Of a DNA stretch of 64,000 nt, positions 9,227 through 20,974 are shown piece by piece. Every line of letters begins with the position of its first letter. Within the stretch, counting starts at the first letter, position 1. Position numbers and translations under genes: made by a program. Below the pieces are notes generated by a model. It was not told where the DNA came from. It searched no databases and worked only from the letters and a program-made list of their open reading frames with translations. The stretch comes from Acinetobacter sp. Marseille-Q1618 (lineage in GTDB: Bacteria > Pseudomonadota > Gammaproteobacteria > Pseudomonadales > Moraxellaceae). The stretch is taken from positions 62,001 through 126,000 of the forward strand of contig NZ_CADDWJ010000001.1 of assembly GCF_902809855.1 (NCBI RefSeq), read 5' to 3'.

Positions 9227-9579
9227 AAAAAATGCAGTACTTATGTACATTTTTTAACATAAGTGAGCTGTGCTTAAGTTTATAACTTAAGTGAGTTGCT
9301 TGCGAAATGAGCCGCTTTAGAAAAAACAAATCAAAACTTTGTTTTTTCTAAGTCGATTTGCAAAAAAATTGCTCAGCTGCGGTTGAGTATAGATGAGTGG
9401 TGATGCCATTGAGGGCGTTATGATTCATTGTCTGCATTAGTAAAATTCTAATGCCGTATAACGCCCTTTGGTTTTTGGGATCTAGGGGTGAGTGCCAATT
9501 TACCAGTTTGGCATGATCAATCTTGGGTATGCTTAAAAAGCATCCTCTAATGTTTTTGCAATAGGAAATGGGTCCACAA
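9227..9579 (+). promoter_or_regulatory. Structured sucA leader (candidate sucA-type cis-regulatory RNA)
   Basis: About 350 bp before sucA hold at least five inverted repeats in series. They are GTAC/GTAC at 9237-9248 with A8/T6 flanks, CTTAAGTT/AACTTAAG (9273-9291), a perfect 14-bp stem TTAGAAAAAACAAA (9317-9351), a two-storey stem AGGGCGTTAT/ATAACGCCCT (9412-9467) enclosing GCATTAG/CTAATGC, TGCCAA/TTGGCA (9493-9513) and ATGCTT/AAGCAT (9529-9543). The last hairpin ends about 20 bp before the ribosome site. Weinberg and colleagues described sucA-type leader RNAs, including sucA-II in Pseudomonadales. Whether this is a member I cannot check. The 9412-9477 hairpin, followed by a T-rich run, could also act as an attenuator. 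Confidence 0.5.
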
Positions 9580-12417
9580 ATGCAAGAAGTTGCTGACGCA
9601 CTGCGTCTTGACACTGAACTTTCCGCTGATAGTGCAGCGTATATTGAAGAGCTTTACGAGCAGTACCTGTCTTCTCCAACCTCAGTCGGTGAGGATTGGC
9701 AACAATATTTCGATAAATTCCCTAAAGGTGATCAGCCCCACGGCAACATTCGTGAGCAATTCTTATTATTAGGTCGCAACTCAAGTCGTGTTCAACCTGT
9801 TGTACAAAGTGAAGTCAGCACTGAACATGAACGCCGTCAAATTGGTGTGTTGCAACTGATTGCTGCGTATCGTAACCGTGGACATCAAAAAGCAAAACTT
9901 GATCCTTTAGGTTTGGCTAAACGTGAAGACGTGCCAGATTTGGATCTCGCAGCGCATGGTTTAACCAAGTCAGATTTAGATACTGTATTTAACTCAGGTA
10001 ATCTTGCGATTGGTAAACCTGAAGCAACTTTAGGTGAAATGGTTGAAGCAATGGAGGCAACGTATTGTGCTTCTATTGGTGCAGAATATATGCACATTGT
10101 TGATACCAAGGAAAAACGTTGGATTCAACAACGTTTAGAAGGTGCACGTGGTCAATTCGGTTTCTCTGCTGAGCAAAAGAAACATGTACTTGAGCGTTTA
10201 ACTGCTGCTGAAGGTCTTGAAAAATACCTCGGTAATAAATACGTGGGTGCGAAACGTTTTGGTGTGGAAGGTGGTGAGTCTTTCATTCCAATGGTCAACG
10301 AATTGATTCAACGTGCAGGTTCTGTAGGTTGTAAAGAAGTCGTGATCGGCATGCCACACCGTGGTCGTTTAAACTTACTCGTGAACATTATGGGTAAAAA
10401 CCCGGCTGATTTGTTCGGTGAGTTTGAAGGTAAGGCACTCAATAAAAAAGGTTCTGGTGACGTTAAATACCACCAAGGCTTCTCATCAAACGTGATGACA
10501 CCAGGTGGCGAAGTTCACTTGGCATTGGCGTTTAACCCATCGCATTTAGAAATCGTTGGCCCTGTGGTTGAAGGTTCTGTACGTGCCCGTCAAGTCCGTC
10601 GTAAAGACATTGGTGGTGATGACGTATTACCAATCATTGTGCATGGTGATGCAGCATTTGCAGGTCAAGGTGTTAACCAAGAAACCTTCCAAATGTCACA
10701 AACGCGTGGTTATACCGTAGGTGGTACAGTTCATATTGTTGTCAATAATCAAGTTGGTTTTACAACTTCTGACCCACGTGATGCACGTTCTACAGAATAC
10801 TGTACTGATATTGCCAAAATGATCCAAGCACCGATCTTCCATGTGAATGGTGATGATCCAGAAGCTGTATTATTTATTTCACAATTAGCACATGATTTCC
10901 GTCACACTTTCCGTAAAGATGTTGTGATTGATATGTTCTGTTACCGTCGTCGTGGTCATAACGAAGCGGATGAACCAGCTGCAACTCAACCAATGATGTA
11001 TCAAGTGATCAACAAAAAAGCGACAACCCGTACGTTGTATGCTGATCAATTGGTACAAGAAAAAGTATTGGATCGTGCTGATGCAGATGCTTTGGTTGAA
11101 AAATATCGTGAAGACCTTGAAGCAGGTCGCCATGTCGCAAATGCACTTGTACTTGAACCAAACAAAAAAATGTTTGTGGATTGGACACCGTATTTAGGTC
11201 ATGACTATACGGATGTTTGGGATACAACTTTCCCAATCGAACGCTTAAAAGAGCTTGGTCGTAAAATGCGTGAGTTGCCTGAAGGCTTCGTAATGCAACG
11301 TCAAGTATCGAAAGTGATTGATGACCGTTTGAAAATGCAAACAGGTGAAATGCCATTAAACTGGGGTGCTGCTGAAGTTTTAGCTTATGCGTCGCTTTTA
11401 GATGATGGCTATCTGGTTCGTTTAACGGGTGAAGACGTAGGTCGTGGTACATTCTCACATCGTCATGCAAAACTTCATAACCAAGCGGATGGTTCGGTTT
11501 ATATTCCACTTTGTCACATCAAAGAAAACCAACCACGTACTGCAATTTATGACTCATTGCTGTCAGAAATGGCAGTACTTGCGTTTGAATATGGTTATGC
11601 AACTACATTGCCACACAGTTTGATTATTTGGGAAGCGCAATTTGGTGATTTCGCAAACTGTGCACAAGTTGTAATTGACCAATTCATTTCTTCTGGTGAA
11701 ACCAAATGGGAGCGTGTTTGTGGTTTAACACTTCTTCTTCCACATGGTTTTGAAGGACAAGGTCCAGAACATTCATCTGCACGTTTAGAGCGTTTCTTAC
11801 AGCTTTGCGCAGAAGACAACATGCAAGTGATTACACCAACAACACCTGCACAAATCTTCCATGCGATGCGTCGTCAAGCTATTCGCCCAATCCGTAAACC
11901 AATGATCGTAATGTCACCGAAGTCATTGCTTCGTCATAAACTTGCAACCTCTACTTTAGATGAGCTTGCAACTGGTACATTCCAAACTGTGATTGATGAA
12001 GTTGATCAAATCAACAAAGCAGACGTAACACGACTCGTACTTTGTGGTGGTAAAGTGTATTACGACTTACTTGAAAAACGTCGTGAACAAAACTTGAATA
12101 TCGCAATTGTACGTGTTGAACAATTGTATCCATTCCCAGAGCAACGCATTGCTGAAGTTCTTGCGACTTATCCAAACATTCAAGAGCTTGTTTGGTGTCA
12201 AGAAGAGCCGAAGAACCAAGGCGCATGGTTGTTTATCGCACCACGTTTATACGAAGGTGTGATGAAATCTGGTAAACAAATTCGTATTAGCTACGCAGGA
12301 CGTGAAGCTTCAGCTGCACCTGCATGTGGCTCACCTTACTTGCATGCAAAACAACAAGCTCAGCTTGTCAATGACGCTTTAGCGATCGTGGCTGAACAAT
12401 CAGGAGAATCTAAATAA
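9580..12417 (+). CDS. sucA: 2-oxoglutarate dehydrogenase E1 component
   Basis: This thiamine diphosphate enzyme decarboxylates 2-oxoglutarate and passes the succinyl group to SucB lipoamide. It is about 945 residues long, normal for the family. It has the E1o N-terminal helix ([10 protein letters not shown]), then [13 protein letters not shown], the ThDP and Mg binding region ([24 protein letters not shown]) and [13 protein letters not shown]. Two ATGs are possible. The one at 9568 directly abuts the AGGAA sequence, while the one at 9580 (MQEVADAL) is 13 bp from it and fits the family N-terminus better. The stop overlaps the sucB ATG (TAATG). Confidence 0.96.
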   Translation: MQEVADALRLDTELSADSAAYIEELYEQYLSSPTSVGEDWQQYFDKFPKGDQPHGNIREQFLLLGRNSSRVQPVVQSEVSTEHERRQIGVLQLIAAYRNRGHQKAKLDPLGLAKREDVPDLDLAAHGLTKSDLDTVFNSGNLAIGKPEATLGEMVEAMEATYCASIGAEYMHIVDTKEKRWIQQRLEGARGQFGFSAEQKKHVLERLTAAEGLEKYLGNKYVGAKRFGVEGGESFIPMVNELIQRAGSVGCKEVVIGMPHRGRLNLLVNIMGKNPADLFGEFEGKALNKKGSGDVKYHQGFSSNVMTPGGEVHLALAFNPSHLEIVGPVVEGSVRARQVRRKDIGGDDVLPIIVHGDAAFAGQGVNQETFQMSQTRGYTVGGTVHIVVNNQVGFTTSDPRDARSTEYCTDIAKMIQAPIFHVNGDDPEAVLFISQLAHDFRHTFRKDVVIDMFCYRRRGHNEADEPAATQPMMYQVINKKATTRTLYADQLVQEKVLDRADADALVEKYREDLEAGRHVANALVLEPNKKMFVDWTPYLGHDYTDVWDTTFPIERLKELGRKMRELPEGFVMQRQVSKVIDDRLKMQTGEMPLNWGAAEVLAYASLLDDGYLVRLTGEDVGRGTFSHRHAKLHNQADGSVYIPLCHIKENQPRTAIYDSLLSEMAVLAFEYGYATTLPHSLIIWEAQFGDFANCAQVVIDQFISSGETKWERVCGLTLLLPHGFEGQGPEHSSARLERFLQLCAEDNMQVITPTTPAQIFHAMRRQAIRPIRKPMIVMSPKSLLRHKLATSTLDELATGTFQTVIDEVDQINKADVTRLVLCGGKVYYDLLEKRREQNLNIAIVRVEQLYPFPEQRIAEVLATYPNIQELVWCQEEPKNQGAWLFIAPRLYEGVMKSGKQIRISYAGREASAAPACGSPYLHAKQQAQLVNDALAIVAEQSGESK

Positions 12418-13631
12418 TGGCAACCGAAATTAAAGCACCGGTGTTCCCAGAGTCAGTTGCTGACGGAACAATTGCAACTTGGCACAAACAACCAGGTGAA
12501 GCTGTATCACGTGATGAAGTGATCTGTGATATTGAAACGGATAAAGTTGTTTTAGAAGTTGTTGCTCCTGCTGATGGTTCTATTTCTGCAATCATCAAAA
12601 ATGAAGGTGATACAGTTCTTTCTGCTGAAGTGATTGCAACATTTGAAGAAGGTGCAGTTTCTGGCGCAGCTCCAACGCAAGCTGTAAGCGATGGTAATGT
12701 TGAACAAGCAGCAGCTCAAACTGAAGCGGGCGCAGCTCCTGTGGTTGAGCGTGCTCAACCTGTTGCTGATCAAGCACCAGCTGTACGTAAAGCATTGTCT
12801 GAAACAGGTATTGCTGCATCTGACGTAGAAGGCACTGGTCGTGGTGGTCGTATCACGAAAGAAGATGTTGCAAACTATCAAGCGAAACCAGCTGCAGCAG
12901 CGGCAACACCTTTAAGTGTTGCGGTAGGTGAGCGTATCGAAAAACGTGTTCCAATGACACGTCTTCGTAAACGTGTTGCTGAACGTCTTCTTGCTGCAAC
13001 GCAACAAACAGCAATGTTAACTACATTTAACGAAGTTAACATGAAGCCAATCATGGACATGCGTGCACAATATAAAGACGCATTTGAAAAACGCCACGGT
13101 GCGCGTTTAGGCTTTATGTCTTTCTTTGTGAAAGCATGTACAGAAGCACTTAAACGTTTCCCAGCTGTAAACGCATCAATTGATGGTGATGATATCGTTT
13201 ATCATGGTTTCTATGACATCGGTGTCGCAGTATCTTCTGATCGTGGTCTGGTTGTACCTGTTCTTCGTGATACAGATCGTATGAACTATGCTGAAGTTGA
13301 AAATGGTATTCGTGCATTTGCTGGTAAAGCACGTGACGGTAAGCTTGCAATTGAAGATATGACTGGTGGTACTTTCACGATTACTAACGGTGGTACTTTT
13401 GGTTCATTACTTTCAACTCCAATTTTAAACCAACCACAAACTGCAATCTTGGGTATGCACAAAATCCAAGATCGTCCTATGGCAGTAAATGGTCAAGTTG
13501 AAATTTTACCAATGATGTACTTGGCACTTTCTTATGACCACCGTTTAATCGATGGTAAAGAAGCTGTAGGTTTCTTGGTGACTGTAAAAGAATTGTTAGA
13601 AGAACCAGCTAAACTAATTCTTGATCTTTAA
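12417..13631 (+). CDS. sucB: Dihydrolipoyllysine succinyltransferase (E2 of 2-oxoglutarate dehydrogenase)
   Basis: The E2 core of the 2-oxoglutarate dehydrogenase complex; it moves the succinyl group from lipoamide to CoA. It is 404 residues long. Domains in order are a lipoyl domain (residues 1 to about 75, with the lipoylated Lys in [12 protein letters not shown]), an Ala/Gln-rich linker, a peripheral-subunit binding domain ([20 protein letters not shown]) and the catalytic domain ending in [17 protein letters not shown], which has the His and Asp of the acetyltransferase family. It is translationally coupled to sucA by a TAATG overlap. A GC-rich hairpin separates it from lpd. Confidence 0.97.
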   Translation: MATEIKAPVFPESVADGTIATWHKQPGEAVSRDEVICDIETDKVVLEVVAPADGSISAIIKNEGDTVLSAEVIATFEEGAVSGAAPTQAVSDGNVEQAAAQTEAGAAPVVERAQPVADQAPAVRKALSETGIAASDVEGTGRGGRITKEDVANYQAKPAAAAATPLSVAVGERIEKRVPMTRLRKRVAERLLAATQQTAMLTTFNEVNMKPIMDMRAQYKDAFEKRHGARLGFMSFFVKACTEALKRFPAVNASIDGDDIVYHGFYDIGVAVSSDRGLVVPVLRDTDRMNYAEVENGIRAFAGKARDGKLAIEDMTGGTFTITNGGTFGSLLSTPILNQPQTAILGMHKIQDRPMAVNGQVEILPMMYLALSYDHRLIDGKEAVGFLVTVKELLEEPAKLILDL

Positions 13632-13648
13632 TTCTTTAGAATAACAAC

Positions 13649-15125
<1,477 letters not shown>

Positions 15126-15132
15126 TCTAAAG

Positions 15133-15159
15133 AGAGCGGTTTCGACCGCTCTTTTTTTA
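15133..15159 (+). terminator. Intrinsic terminator after lpd
   Basis: A perfect 8-bp stem AGAGCGGT/ACCGCTCT with a TTCG loop and seven T residues, which separates sucAB-lpd from sucCD. Confidence 0.95.
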
Positions 15160-15292
15160 TCATGATGGTTGTTTTTATTTGAATAATCATCTAAAAATAA
15201 AAGAACAAACTTAAATAAATGTCAGTGTTTAATGCGATGGAAGTTTAAATACTGATTGTTATAACAACGTGAAAAGTAGTAAAAGGTAAAAA

Positions 15293-16459
15293 ATGAATCT
15301 ACATGAGTATCAAGCAAAAACGCTGTTAAAAAAATATGGTATGCCTGTTCAAGAAGGCATTTTGATTACTTCACCAGAAGAAGCAGCCGCAGCATTTGAG
15401 CAGATTGACGGTAAGTTTGCCGTGATGAAAGCGCAAGTGCATGCAGGTGGTCGTGGTAAAGCAGGTGGTGTCAAAGTTGTAAAATCTGCTGAAGAAGCGG
15501 CTGAATATGCAAAAAATCTACTTGGTACAAATCTCGTCACTTATCAAACTGATGCAAATGGTCAGCCTGTAAATAGCATTTTGGTTTGTGAAGACGTATA
15601 TCCAGTAGAGCGTGAATTGTATCTTGGTGCGGTTGTAGACCGTTCTTCACGTCGTGTAACTTTCATGGCATCTACAGAAGGTGGTGTCGAAATTGAAAAA
15701 GTTGCAGAAGAAACACCTGAAAAAATCTTTAAAGTGGAAGTTGATCCTTTAGTAGGATTATTACCGTTCCAAGCACGTGATGTTGCGTTCAAATTGGGCT
15801 TAAAAGACAAACAAGTTAGCCAATTTGTCACTATCATGACAGGTGCATATAAAGCATTTATTGAAAATGACTTTGCATTATTTGAAATTAACCCACTTTC
15901 AGTGCGTGAAAATGGTGAAATTTTATGTGTCGATGCCAAAGTGGGTATTGATTCAAATGCGCTATATCGTTTACCTGAAATTGCAGCAATGCGTGATAAA
16001 TCTCAGGAAAATGAGCGTGAGCTAAAAGCATCTGAGTTTGATCTCAACTATGTTGCACTCGAAGGTAATATTGGTTGTATGGTGAATGGTGCTGGTCTTG
16101 CAATGGCGACCATGGACATCATTAAACTTTATGGTGGACAGCCAGCAAACTTCTTAGACGTAGGTGGTGGTGCGACTAAAGACCGTGTGATCGAAGCGTT
16201 TAAAATTATTTTATCTGACAGTTCAGTACAAGCTGTTTTGATTAACATTTTTGGTGGGATCGTACGTTGTGACATGATTGCTGAAGCAATTATTGCAGCG
16301 GTTCAAGAAGTAAATGTAACAGTTCCAGTTGTGGTTCGCTTAGAAGGCAACAATGCGGAACTAGGTGCAAAATTACTTGATGAATCTGGTTTGAAATTGA
16401 TTTCTGCGACTGGGCTTGCTGATGCCGCAGAAAAAGTTGTTGCTGCAGTGAAAGCGTAA
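15293..16459 (+). CDS. sucC: Succinyl-CoA synthetase beta subunit
   Basis: Substrate-level phosphorylation step of the TCA cycle: succinyl-CoA to succinate with ATP or GTP formation. It is 388 residues long, the exact usual length. The N-terminal ATP-grasp fold ([30 protein letters not shown]) and the C-terminal CoA-ligase domain with [13 protein letters not shown] are seen. Its own promoter probably lies in the 130 bp after the lpd terminator, where a perfect palindrome TTGTTATAACAA occurs at 15256-15267. An AAAGG site precedes the ATG. sucD follows 12 bp downstream. Confidence 0.97.
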   Translation: MNLHEYQAKTLLKKYGMPVQEGILITSPEEAAAAFEQIDGKFAVMKAQVHAGGRGKAGGVKVVKSAEEAAEYAKNLLGTNLVTYQTDANGQPVNSILVCEDVYPVERELYLGAVVDRSSRRVTFMASTEGGVEIEKVAEETPEKIFKVEVDPLVGLLPFQARDVAFKLGLKDKQVSQFVTIMTGAYKAFIENDFALFEINPLSVRENGEILCVDAKVGIDSNALYRLPEIAAMRDKSQENERELKASEFDLNYVALEGNIGCMVNGAGLAMATMDIIKLYGGQPANFLDVGGGATKDRVIEAFKIILSDSSVQAVLINIFGGIVRCDMIAEAIIAAVQEVNVTVPVVVRLEGNNAELGAKLLDESGLKLISATGLADAAEKVVAAVKA

Positions 16460-16471
16460 GGAGTATCAATC

Positions 16472-17362
16472 ATGAGCGTATTAGTAAATAAAGACACCAA
16501 AGTATTGGTACAGGGTTTCACAGGTAAAAACGGTACATTCCATTCAGAGCAAGCTTTGGCCTATGGCACAAAAGTTGTCGGTGGAGTAACACCGGGTAAA
16601 GGTGGTACGACACATTTAAATTTACCTGTATTTAACACCATGCGTGAAGCAGTACAAGAAACAGGTGCAACAGCAACCTCGATCTATGTACCAGCGCCAT
16701 TTGTATTGGATTCGATTGTTGAAGCGATTGATTCTGGTATTGAATTAATTGTTGTGATTACTGAGGGTGTACCAACTTTGGACATGCTCAAAGCAAAACG
16801 CTATTTAGAAACCAATGGTAATGGTGCACGTATTATTGGTCCAAACTGTCCAGGAATTATTACACCGGGTGAATGTAAAATTGGGATTATGCCAGGGCAT
16901 ATTCATCAACCAGGTAAAATTGGTGTAATTTCTCGGTCAGGTACATTGACTTATGAAGCAGTTGCACAAACAACCAAGCTTGGTCTAGGTCAGTCTACAT
17001 GTATCGGTATTGGCGGTGACCCAATTCCGGGTATGAACCAAATTGACTGCTTAAAACTTTTCCAAGAAGATCCACAAACTGAAGCAATCATCATGATTGG
17101 TGAGATTGGCGGTACTGCGGAAGAAGAGGCTGCTGAATATATCCAATCTCATGTGACGAAACCTGTTGTAGGTTATATCGCAGGTGTAACAGCGCCAAAA
17201 GGTAAGCGTATGGGGCATGCAGGTGCAATCATTTCTGGTGGTAAAGGTACTGCGGAAGAAAAATTTGCAGCATTTGAAAAAGCAGGCATGGCATATACAC
17301 GTAGCCCTGCTGAGCTCGGTTCAACCATGATGCAATTGTTAAAAGACAAAGGCTTAGTTTAA
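16472..17362 (+). CDS. sucD: Succinyl-CoA synthetase alpha subunit
   Basis: The catalytic alpha subunit carrying the phosphorylated histidine, seen in [17 protein letters not shown]. It is 296 residues long, the usual size. The N-terminal CoA-binding fold ([19 protein letters not shown]) and the [19 protein letters not shown] segment are well conserved. A perfect AAGGAG site overlaps the end of sucC, and the two genes form the classical sucCD pair. The terminator follows about 40 bp after the stop. Confidence 0.97.
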   Translation: MSVLVNKDTKVLVQGFTGKNGTFHSEQALAYGTKVVGGVTPGKGGTTHLNLPVFNTMREAVQETGATATSIYVPAPFVLDSIVEAIDSGIELIVVITEGVPTLDMLKAKRYLETNGNGARIIGPNCPGIITPGECKIGIMPGHIHQPGKIGVISRSGTLTYEAVAQTTKLGLGQSTCIGIGGDPIPGMNQIDCLKLFQEDPQTEAIIMIGEIGGTAEEEAAEYIQSHVTKPVVGYIAGVTAPKGKRMGHAGAIISGGKGTAEEKFAAFEKAGMAYTRSPAELGSTMMQLLKDKGLV

Positions 17363-17403
17363 TCCAAAAATAATTTGGATATTTTAAAATAAACCGCAGA
17401 GAA

Positions 17404-17429
17404 GAGAGGGCTTAATGCTCTCTCTTTTT
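17404..17429 (+). terminator. Intrinsic terminator after sucCD
   Basis: An 8-bp stem GAGAGGGC/GCTCTCTC (one G-U pair) with a 5-nt loop and five T residues. Confidence 0.85.
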
Positions 17430-17522
17430 ATAGAAAAGTCATTAAAAAATACATCTAGATTTTTAAAGAATGTTATAGTTTGAAAAGAATAACAAACCAG
17501 TTTTATTGGTTATGGATGAATC

Positions 17523-18050
17523 ATGTATCTTAAAGCATTCTGTAGTATTTTATTGATGTGTATAGGACATGATGCATATGCGGATATTACTCTAACCACT
17601 TCAAATACACGGCTCGAAAATAATTTTTCAGTTAAACCCAAACCATCTTATAAATATGATTTCTTTAAACATCTAAAACAAAACCAAGAGCAAATTACAG
17701 ATACAGAAACTTCGATCGAAATCGCCAACGCAGATTTAAACCAAGAACAAAAGAAACTGGCGGAAGAGCATGAGCAAGAACTTAAAAATTATTCAGTTTT
17801 AAGTAATCAGTTTTATGAAGACGAACGTTTCAAAGTTTTTAATTATACCGCATTTACTACCGATGATTTTAAAAACCGCGTTAGTGCAGGGCAGTCTATT
17901 CAACAAGAAGTACAAGGTTTAAATATTTCTGTGGGGTATGGAATGGAATTTAAGATCAATAAAACCAATACACTTGGTTATGAATACTTATCAAGCTTTC
18001 CTTATGATCGTGGACAGATGGTGCGTTTATACTGGGTTAAAGCATTGTAG
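17523..18050 (+). CDS. Secreted protein of unknown function with a central coiled coil
   Basis: A 175-residue protein with a signal peptide (residues 1 to about 20, cleavage near DAYADI). Residues about 50-95 are rich in Glu, Gln and Lys in a heptad-like pattern and look like a coiled coil. The last 70 residues, which include VGYGMEFKINKTNTLGYEYL, resemble short beta strands with alternating residues. I do not recognise a named family. It is a single-gene unit between two terminators, with a weak ribosome site. Confidence 0.65.
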   Translation: MYLKAFCSILLMCIGHDAYADITLTTSNTRLENNFSVKPKPSYKYDFFKHLKQNQEQITDTETSIEIANADLNQEQKKLAEEHEQELKNYSVLSNQFYEDERFKVFNYTAFTTDDFKNRVSAGQSIQQEVQGLNISVGYGMEFKINKTNTLGYEYLSSFPYDRGQMVRLYWVKAL

Positions 18051-18127
18051 TAATTTATTTTTTTAATAGCTTTAATAAAAAGTCTGCTTAGAGCGTAACT
18101 TCTTATTCTCTTAAAGTTTAGCAAAAT

Positions 18128-18155
18128 AAAAACCGAGTCAATTGGCTCGGTTTTT
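18128..18155. terminator. Bidirectional intrinsic terminator
   Basis: AAAAACCGAG and CTCGGTTTTT around an 8-nt loop. It lies between the unknown secreted gene and the convergent PepSY reductase fusion. Confidence 0.9.
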
Positions 18156-18187
18156 AGATAAAGTATTAAGTGATGATTTTAAATGGC

Positions 18188-20818
18188 TTAGTAGACATCA
18201 CGTTTATAACGACCATTTTCACGTAGTTGATTCACTTGTGTTTCTCCTAAAATCTCTACAAGTGCGTGATCTACGTCACTTGCCATACCTTGAATACTTC
18301 CACACACATAAATGACTGCACCTTGTGCAATCCATATTTTCAGTAAGTCTTGCTGTTCACGTAGTTTATGATGCACATAAATTTTTTCTGCTTGATCACG
18401 TGAAAAAGCAAGGTCTAAACGTTTTAGCATACCTGTGGTTTGCCAAGCTTCTAAAGTCTCTTTAAAGAAGTAATCATGTGCCTGTTGACGCTCACCAAAG
18501 ATCAGCCAATTGTCAGTATAATTCAAACGAACACGCGCATGAATTAAGCTCATTAACCCAGCAATCCCTGTTCCATTCCCGATACAAATAATTGGACGAT
18601 TGTCATTAATTAAATGGAAAGAGGGATTGGTTCGGATACGCATTGCGATCTGTTCACCTACTTGAGTATGCTGTGTGAGCCAACCTGAACCTAAGCCTAA
18701 GTTTCCATCGGCATCACTTTGTTGGCGTACCACCAGACGTAAAACTTGTTGCTCTGGAATGCTGGCAATAGAGTATTCACGGGTAGGCAATATCGGTAAT
18801 TGCTCAAGTAAATGCTGCATGTTGGCAAAAGGCTCAACTTCAACAGTAAGGTTGCGATTCCAGAGTGCTTGTTGAATCGTGAGATTTAAATCATCTACAG
18901 GTGTCGTACTAGTAACGTGATACTTGTCTAGAAATGCTGCGATACGCTCAGAGCTATTGCCTGTTTGAACCTCAGCTATATCACCAGCTTGCCAAACGAC
19001 TTCGTGTGTAGCATGCAACTCAAGATTAAACGCAGGTGCACCCAAACTATTTGGATTGAGCAATTCACGTTTTTTTAATGTCCATTCATCAAAGACTTTT
19101 TCAATGTGCATGTCAGCGAGTTCAAGCTTGCTGATTTGTGCTAGTGAAGTGGTCCATTTTTCAATATCAGCCACATTGGCATTGTCCACTTCAATGGTTT
19201 TAAACATCGCTTGTGCTTGATTTTGCTGTAACCATATATCTAGCCAGTGACCAAAACTGCAATAAGTTTCTGGATATTCTTTTGAACCCAAAGCTAAAAC
19301 GGCATATTTTAAATGCTTTAGATCTAAAGATTGTGGCATGATTTTTTTGACAAATGTGGTTGCTAAATCAGGTGCTTCACCTGTGCCATAAGTACTGACT
19401 ACAAATAAAATCTGAGGAGAACTTTGTAAATCTTCTGCTGTTAAATCTTGCAATGCTTTGACTGTGACAGGTTGACGAGCAGCTTGTAAATTGGTGGCTG
19501 TACGCCAAGCCAGTTGTTCAGAAACACCTGTTTGGGAAGCATAACTAATCAGCCAAGGTGTTGCATTTGGATCAATATCAACAATTGCAGTTTGGTTACG
19601 TGCAGCCAAAGTAAGTTGCTTTTGTTTACGGCGTTTTAGATACAGCATCCATCCTGTCACAAAGAACAATGGCATAGATAAGGCAGCCAGCATGACCAAA
19701 AACTGATAAACAGGGCCAAAGAAACTACCGCGATGTACAGGTAGCATGCTACTCATGATTTTTTCATTGAGTTTTTTATCTGCATAAAGTTCGATTTTTT
19801 CGATTTGGTTATTTTGATAATTATAAGTTGCCTTATTTCTTGCACGTTCATGTTGTGGAATCACATCCACAAAAGAAACCTCCATAGTACCATCTGCTTT
19901 TTTAGGTGTAGAGAGGGTAATAGAAGAGTAATCTTGTTTGAGTTGCGCATGAAAGCCAGTCCATGTTTGCGTATAGGCAAGGGCAATTTGCTTTGAATCC
20001 AGTTTAGATTTCTCTCGTCCTTTGCCTTGACTACCAGCATTTGAACCTGCTCTTTCACCTCTCGCTTGTTCTCCTGATGTACCAGCACCACGCATCTGTT
20101 CAGCTTGTTTTGCTTTACCTGCATTTGCTTGCATTTCAGGTTGAGGACGATCCACACCTAAAACTTTGAACATGCCATTACGCCACCAGTCATATGACCA
20201 ATACAAACCTGTAACTGCTAAAAGTAAATAAAAAATAACTACCCACGTTCCAACAACAGCATGTAAATCCCAAAGGAAATTACGACCTTTGAGTTTTGGT
20301 TTAATGCTGAGCCATTGTTTAAATGAATGCTTTTTCGGCCAACGTAAGTACAAACCACTTAAAATGAAATAAATCAAAATCAGAGTACATGCACCTGTGA
20401 TTTGCTTACCAACAGGCCCAACCGTTAAATTACGATGTAATTGTTGAATAAATTGGAAGAATTCACGTCCTTTCACTTCTGGCAGAATTTCAGCCGTATA
20501 AGGGTTGATCATGACATTAAAGCCTTTACGAGCGCCTTCTTTCTCAATATTGATACTGGAACTGGCATCAGGCGCTTGATCAATAGTGATGCTATTAATT
20601 TTAATTTTAGGCTGCGTACTCTGGAAATGTTGATAAATTTCTGTAGGAGTAAGTTTGGCTCGATTTTCGACTTGAACTGTATAACTGTCTGGATTCAGCC
20701 ATTTTTGAATGGGTTGCTCATAAGAATAAATCGCCCCAGTGACTCCCATAATAGAAAGAATCAGACCAGCAGTGATCCCAAAAAACCAATGAAATTGAAA
20801 AAGTATCTTTTTAAACAT
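18188..20818 (-). CDS. PepSY membrane protein fused to flavodoxin and FAD/NADPH reductase
   Basis: An 876-residue fusion. Residues 1 to about 410 are a PepSY-TM unit with four membrane helices (the first at FFGITAGLILSIMGVTGAIY) and a periplasmic part with a Gly/Ala/Lys/Gln-rich insert (about 220-275). Residues about 435-575 are a flavodoxin-like FMN domain (ISYASQTGVSEQLA, VVSTYGTGEAPD). The C-terminal third is a sulfite-reductase/P450-reductase type FAD and NADPH module: REYSIAS for FAD, GNGTGIAGLMS for NADPH, and a terminal aromatic residue (KRDVY). The layout fits an inner-membrane enzyme that takes NADPH electrons across to a periplasmic ferric-siderophore. A good Fur box lies 80 bp upstream. 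The substrate is inference. Confidence 0.88.
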   Translation of the reverse strand: MFKKILFQFHWFFGITAGLILSIMGVTGAIYSYEQPIQKWLNPDSYTVQVENRAKLTPTEIYQHFQSTQPKIKINSITIDQAPDASSSINIEKEGARKGFNVMINPYTAEILPEVKGREFFQFIQQLHRNLTVGPVGKQITGACTLILIYFILSGLYLRWPKKHSFKQWLSIKPKLKGRNFLWDLHAVVGTWVVIFYLLLAVTGLYWSYDWWRNGMFKVLGVDRPQPEMQANAGKAKQAEQMRGAGTSGEQARGERAGSNAGSQGKGREKSKLDSKQIALAYTQTWTGFHAQLKQDYSSITLSTPKKADGTMEVSFVDVIPQHERARNKATYNYQNNQIEKIELYADKKLNEKIMSSMLPVHRGSFFGPVYQFLVMLAALSMPLFFVTGWMLYLKRRKQKQLTLAARNQTAIVDIDPNATPWLISYASQTGVSEQLAWRTATNLQAARQPVTVKALQDLTAEDLQSSPQILFVVSTYGTGEAPDLATTFVKKIMPQSLDLKHLKYAVLALGSKEYPETYCSFGHWLDIWLQQNQAQAMFKTIEVDNANVADIEKWTTSLAQISKLELADMHIEKVFDEWTLKKRELLNPNSLGAPAFNLELHATHEVVWQAGDIAEVQTGNSSERIAAFLDKYHVTSTTPVDDLNLTIQQALWNRNLTVEVEPFANMQHLLEQLPILPTREYSIASIPEQQVLRLVVRQQSDADGNLGLGSGWLTQHTQVGEQIAMRIRTNPSFHLINDNRPIICIGNGTGIAGLMSLIHARVRLNYTDNWLIFGERQQAHDYFFKETLEAWQTTGMLKRLDLAFSRDQAEKIYVHHKLREQQDLLKIWIAQGAVIYVCGSIQGMASDVDHALVEILGETQVNQLRENGRYKRDVY

Positions 20819-20895
20819 GCGTGTTCAGGTTAAAGGCAGTATTTGAATAATGTAATTATAACTGAATAAAGTGTAGAGAAAATAGATTTGAAGAT

Positions 20896-20914
20896 AATAT
20901 TTATTCTCATTATC
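20896..20914 (-). promoter_or_regulatory. Fur box upstream of the PepSY reductase gene
   Basis: On the minus strand the 19-mer GATAATGAGAATAAATATT matches the Fur consensus GATAATGATAATCATTATC at 15 of 19 positions, by my alignment. It lies about 78 bp upstream of the start codon. A TATAAT lies between it and the gene, which suggests iron repression. Confidence 0.7.
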
Positions 20915-20930
20915 ATTAAGTTTTAAGATA

Positions 20931-20958
20931 TAAAAAAGCCTCCAAATGGAGGAGGCTT
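20931..20958 (-). terminator. Intrinsic terminator of the YcxB-like gene
   Basis: An 8-bp stem AAGCCTCC/GGAGGCTT with a 7-nt loop. The T run is on the minus strand, just downstream of the 20975 stop codon. Confidence 0.85.
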
Positions 20959-20974
20959 AATATTTATTTGAAGA

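Noticed and set aside
9348..9614. Minus-strand frame of 88 codons before and into sucA
   Set aside because: It covers the structured sucA leader and the sucA start in reverse, has no ribosome site, and its composition is unlike a protein.
11009..11509. Minus-strand frame of 166 codons inside sucA
   Set aside because: Long open antisense frame, but it lies wholly inside the sucA coding region and has no family motif or ribosome site.
15562..15939. Minus-strand frame of 125 codons inside sucC
   Set aside because: It is a shadow of the conserved sucC gene on the other strand.
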